Assembly: GCA_016845285.1 (NCBI GenBank)
Contig: JAERSX010000320.1
Location: 1-35,909, forward strand
Source: Deltaproteobacteria bacterium
GTDB lineage: Bacteria; Myxococcota_A; UBA796; UBA2385
Direction: 5' to 3'
Length of the DNA: 35,909 bases
Part shown: positions 33,020 to 35,909 of the stretch, piece after piece
How the letters are laid out: every line of letters starts with the position of its first letter
Numbering within the stretch: the stretch's first letter is position 1
Notes under the pieces: generated by a model
Told to the model about the DNA's origin: nothing
Seen by the model: the letters and a program-made list of their open reading frames with translations, nothing else
Databases searched by the model: none
Translations under genes and position numbers: made by a program

Positions 33020-35035
33020 CTACCAGCTGTCCCCGCCGGAACCGCCGTAGGCTCCGATGTCGGCGGTCGTGCCGTCAGCGTCCAGCAGCGCGGGATCTCC
33101 GGCATCGATGGAGGGCGACACCGAGTGCAGACGGAGGTCCCAGGCGGCGGGGTCGGCGCTGCTGATGTCGGTGTAGACCGGGTCCTGGGCCAGGTTGCCG
33201 TCGGTGCCCACGGGGTCGTCCATGCCGCTCCAGGTGTCTGCGCCCTGGGCTGGCACGTTGGTGTAGGTCCAGCTCAGCGCGTCGAGCTCGGTCACGAGCA
33301 CCGCGCTGCCCGCGCCCTCCCCTCCACTGCTCGAGACACTGTTGTCGACGATGTTGAGGTGGGAGACGGTGGCGGTGCCTGGCTGCTTGTCCATGGAGCC
33401 CACGAAGAGTCCACCGCCGTGGGCGTCGGCCTCGCCCGTGGAGATGACCGCGTTGCCCACGACGTCTCCGAAGTGCAGATCGAGCGGCTGGGAGAAGGTC
33501 CAGGCGTCGATGCCACCACCGCGGGCCGAGTCGAGCACGGCCTCGGCGGTGTTGCCCGCAGCGATGACCTGCTGGAGCGCGGGCGCGGAGTCCACCGGGT
33601 TGATGTGGACGCCCCCGCCGCGCGCGCCCCTGTAGCCGTAGATGTCGTTGCCGCGCAGGTCCACGTGCTCGAGCGCGGCGCCCTCGGTCAGGTACAGCCC
33701 CCCGCCAAAGGCGTAGCCGCTGTGGGAGGGGAGGGTCACCTCGGCGCGAAGGGTGTTGGCGTGGGCCGTGAGGTGGGTGACCGTGGCGCCCGGATCGTCG
33801 ACGTGCGCCGTGCCGTAGACGTAGCTGGCGGTCTGCGAGGTGGTGGTCAGGTCGTTGTCGCTGAGATCCAGCGCAGCCCAGGTGCTCTCGAGCTCGGTCT
33901 CGGACCAGCCCACCAGCGAGAGCACCCCGTACGAAGTGGCCGACTCGGGGGAGCTGAGGCTCACGCTGCAGCCCGTCACGCTCAGCCCGCTGACCGTGGC
34001 GGCGGCGCCGGACACGCGGGCGAACCACCCTTGCTGCTGCGCCGACTCGGTGCAGGCCAGACCGAGGTGGCTGTCGGTCATCGACAGGTCGCTGCCCGTC
34101 AGCGCGCCACCGTCGAGGAACAGCACGCCTCCCGTCGCGTAGCAGGAGCTGGGCTCGCCGACGCTGCTGACATCGAATTCACTCACCTCGAGACCCATGA
34201 GGTCGAGATCCGACTCGGTGGAGTAGATCAAGCCCCCTTCCGTGCCGAGGGAGCCTTCGGCTGAGCCCTGCTCGTAGGTGATCGTCACGTCCGAGACGGA
34301 GATCTCCACCAGCGACAAGGTCGCTGAGCTGGCACGCACGAGCAGGCCCCGGAGGTCGCCCCCGTCGCGGAGCACCGCGCTGTGCCCGGTGAACACCAGG
34401 TCTTCGAGATGTGCCTCGCTCCCGGCCAGCCTCAGCAGGCCCCCTTCGATGGGGTCTCCCTGGGTCACCTCGGCTCGATCGATGCCGGTCACCGTGAACC
34501 CTCGGAGCGTCAGGGCCCCGACCTGTGAGTCATCGACCACCCCCTCGTCGTCCAGGTTGTCCACGGTGAGCAGGGGCAGCTCGCCGGCCAGGTCGAGGGT
34601 GGTCTCGGCCGGGCCCGCACGGCCCGTGATCGTCAGGGTCCGGCCAGTCAGGTCGAGGCGCTCGGCGTAGGTGCCCGGCTCCACACAGATCTCGGAGCCC
34701 TGTCCGACAGCGTCGACGGCATCCTGCAGCGTGGCGTAGGTGGAGGGCACGGTGTGCCGGTCGATGCTGCCGTCGCAGTCATTGTCCACGCCGTCGCAGC
34801 CGACCTCGTCCGCATCTGGGTGCACGGCGGGGTCGGTGTCGTCGCAGTCGGTCTCCTGGTCGAAGCCGTCGCCGTCGGCATCGAGCGGCCCCGCGGTACC
34901 GCCCGTGTCGTCCGCTGAGGCCGTGTCAGCGGTGTCCGATGGCTCCGGGGACTCTGGGACGGCGCCCCCTCCACCCTGCTCCTTGTCCCCGCAGGCCACG
35001 AGGGCGAGGCAGAACAACAGGGGTCTCGGGCGCAC
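33020..35035 (-). CDS. MopE-motif, right-handed beta-helix surface lipoprotein
   Basis: 671 residues from GTG 35035 with GGAGGA 7 nt upstream. The lipobox LVAC is followed by a Ser/Thr/Asp/Pro tether. Residues about 52-92 hold a MopE-type metal-binding motif (DADGDGFDQETDCDDTDP and CDGVDNDCDGSID). Then TYATLQDAVDAVGQGSEICV and PGTYAERLDLTGRTLTITG mark the start of a pectate-lyase-like parallel beta-helix of short repeats (L-G-L--FTGHS, GGLIYSTES, GGVLFLDGGALT, GGGVHI). It ends SPSIDAGDPALLDADGTTADIGAYGG, a common C-terminus of such bacterial surface proteins. Beta-helix proteins bind or cleave polysaccharides; no catalytic set is visible. It lies downstream of a CotH gene on the same strand (82-bp gap) and may belong to its transcription unit. 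Confidence 0.9.
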   Translation of the reverse strand: MRPRPLLFCLALVACGDKEQGGGGAVPESPEPSDTADTASADDTGGTAGPLDADGDGFDQETDCDDTDPAVHPDADEVGCDGVDNDCDGSIDRHTVPSTYATLQDAVDAVGQGSEICVEPGTYAERLDLTGRTLTITGRAGPAETTLDLAGELPLLTVDNLDDEGVVDDSQVGALTLRGFTVTGIDRAEVTQGDPIEGGLLRLAGSEAHLEDLVFTGHSAVLRDGGDLRGLLVRASSATLSLVEISVSDVTITYEQGSAEGSLGTEGGLIYSTESDLDLMGLEVSEFDVSSVGEPSSCYATGGVLFLDGGALTGSDLSMTDSHLGLACTESAQQQGWFARVSGAAATVSGLSVTGCSVSLSSPESATSYGVLSLVGWSETELESTWAALDLSDNDLTTTSQTASYVYGTAHVDDPGATVTHLTAHANTLRAEVTLPSHSGYAFGGGLYLTEGAALEHVDLRGNDIYGYRGARGGGVHINPVDSAPALQQVIAAGNTAEAVLDSARGGGIDAWTFSQPLDLHFGDVVGNAVISTGEADAHGGGLFVGSMDKQPGTATVSHLNIVDNSVSSSGGEGAGSAVLVTELDALSWTYTNVPAQGADTWSGMDDPVGTDGNLAQDPVYTDISSADPAAWDLRLHSVSPSIDAGDPALLDADGTTADIGAYGGSGGDSW

Positions 35036-35070
35036 GGGAATCCTCCTCGAGGCCCAGAGTAGTCTCAGCC

Positions 35071-35098
35071 ACCGCCGCCGCGGGCGCTACCCGGCGGT
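35071..35098 (-). terminator. GC hairpin between CotH-3 and the beta-helix gene
   Basis: ACCGCCG (35071-35077) and CGGCGGT (35092-35098) are a perfect 7-bp inverted repeat with a 14-nt loop. It is in the 82-bp gap after the CotH-3 stop. It might reduce read-through into the beta-helix gene. Confidence 0.4.
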
Positions 35099-35117
35099 CC
35101 GCTCCAGGCACACCACC

Positions 35118-35909
35118 TCAGTCGGGGACGCGGTCCTGGTAGACCGCGGCTCGCTCCTCAAGCCACGCGTACAGATACTCTTTCTCTTCTTCGTAGTCGG
35201 TCCAGTCGTTGTACGAGTTGCGAGAACCCGCCCAGCCCGAGTAGCTGCGGTAGGCATCGCCCCAGCGATCCCAGTCCCGGGCCGCGGCCTCGTCGATCTC
35301 CTCGTAGTAGCCATCGACCTGGGCCAGCATCCATACCAACTCAAAGGGGCCGTCTGTGCGCATGGATCTGAAGCGATCCCAGAGAGCCTCTTCACTCGAA
35401 GACACGCCCTGGATGGCCTTGAAAACCCGATTTGTGCTCTCGTACTCGTTGATGTCGTCGACGTCGATGCGCAGGGTGTACCAGTTCTGCCCCCAGGCGT
35501 GGTTGAAGTCCCAGGGCACGTACCGCCACGTGTCTTCGCTTGGGTCATGGTACAGGTAGCTGTTCTTTCCGGCCGAGTCTTCGCTGAGCGAGTAGGAGAC
35601 CAGGAGGAACCAGTCCATCCACTCCTCGAGGCTGAAGTGGTCGCTCGCGTTGGCCACGAGCTGGGCATCCGAGCTTCCGCCCGTGAAGGCGACCAGCTCC
35701 TCCAGATCGCTGAAGTCGGTCGATGGCTCGCCTTCCTTCTTTTCGTAGCCCGACGAGAGCGAGCTCTTCGCGTTGCCCGAGGTATCGGTGAGGTAGAAGT
35801 TGGCGTTGTGGTTGACCGCCTTGTACAGGTTGCCCGAGCTGTCGAAGCCCATGTGACGGATGAACTCGTTGTCCGGGCGGTCCAGTCCGATGAACAGGCC
35901 GTTGTAGAC
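35118..35909 (-). CDS. CotH-type secretory kinase, C-terminal part (CotH-3, 5' end outside the window)
   Basis: 264 codons are visible and the frame is open to the window edge; an internal ATG at 35852 is not the start, because the 19 codons before it (YNGLFIGLDRPDNEFIRH) are CotH core sequence. It is a close paralogue of CotH-1: GNLYKAVNHNANFY versus GNLYKSVSHDANFY, GYEKKEGE, EEWMDWFLLVSYSLSEDSAGKN, WDFNHAWGQNWYT, MRTDGPFELVW, ARDWDRWGD, DWTDYEEEKEYL. The WDFN segment is kept, so the kinase core is probably active. The signal, any lamin-tail domain and the RG-SS-K motif are beyond the window. The relation to CotH-1 suggests duplication within this locus. Confidence 0.93.
   Translation of the reverse strand, partial: VYNGLFIGLDRPDNEFIRHMGFDSSGNLYKAVNHNANFYLTDTSGNAKSSLSSGYEKKEGEPSTDFSDLEELVAFTGGSSDAQLVANASDHFSLEEWMDWFLLVSYSLSEDSAGKNSYLYHDPSEDTWRYVPWDFNHAWGQNWYTLRIDVDDINEYESTNRVFKAIQGVSSSEEALWDRFRSMRTDGPFELVWMLAQVDGYYEEIDEAAARDWDRWGDAYRSYSGWAGSRNSYNDWTDYEEEKEYLYAWLEERAAVYQDRVPD

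Noticed and set aside
32998..35098. CotH-3 and the beta-helix gene as one fused gene
   Set aside because: The CotH frame ends at 35118 and the next gene has its own GTG, ribosome site and lipoprotein signal; a hairpin lies between.

Overview
The window is high-GC DNA (about two thirds G+C) packed with lipoprotein genes. Short or overlapping gene junctions are common, mostly GTGA or ATGA overlaps, and GTG starts are frequent. Several features point to a predatory or social deltaproteobacterium of the phylum Myxococcota: a C-terminal MYXO-CTERM sorting tag at 26070-27302, a MopE-type Asp/Cys metal-binding motif at 33020-35035, lamin-tail and CotH secretory-kinase paralogues, and an AMP-ligase/PKS/aminotransferase megasynthase. 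No species can be named from this alone.

Layout. (1) 1-6642, minus: 3'-truncated megasynthase FAAL-ACP-KS-AT-ACP-aminotransferase, with the start of a thioesterase at the window edge, predicted to make a beta-amino fatty acid. A membrane di-iron fatty-acid-hydroxylase-like gene (6966-7856, plus) is divergent from it across a 323-bp promoter region. (2) 7943-9881, minus: a secreted hydrolase-like protein with EF-hand-like calcium loops and a lipoprotein that is mostly Asp/Glu. (3) 10179-13671, plus: three overlapping lipoprotein genes, namely a small Ig-like protein with an apparent CTG start, an 11-haem cytochrome c, and a beta-propeller-like protein. An 18-bp near-perfect palindrome lies upstream. 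(4) 13681-15409: a lipoprotein alpha/beta hydrolase with an Asp-rich tether, divergent from a TetR regulator; a candidate operator lies between them. (5) 15462-20992: methylmalonyl-CoA mutase mutA-mutB and the G-protein chaperone meaB, with a DUF2141-like secreted protein gene between them on the opposite strand.

(6) 21028-35909 is the most unusual part. It holds three CotH-type secretory kinase genes (two complete, one cut by the window edge), three lamin-tail domains and a MYXO-CTERM protein. Divergent from the MYXO-CTERM gene is a tightly coupled run: a lipoprotein paralogue of that protein, a HlyD-like adaptor, a VTC polyphosphate-polymerase domain protein, a DUF4956 membrane protein and a lamin-tail lipoprotein. 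An M20 peptidase and a MopE/beta-helix lipoprotein follow. CotH, VTC and DUF4956 genes are known to co-occur in bacteria, but to my knowledge no mechanism is established. Here an adaptor and several acidic-tethered surface proteins join them. My inference is that the cluster makes a phosphate polymer, moves it across the envelope, and uses it for or alongside extracytoplasmic phosphorylation.

About half of the genes encode likely lipoproteins with Gly/Asp/Ser/Thr/Pro-rich tethers, so the window mostly describes cell-surface machinery. No tRNA, rRNA, CRISPR array, insertion sequence or phage gene was recognised.
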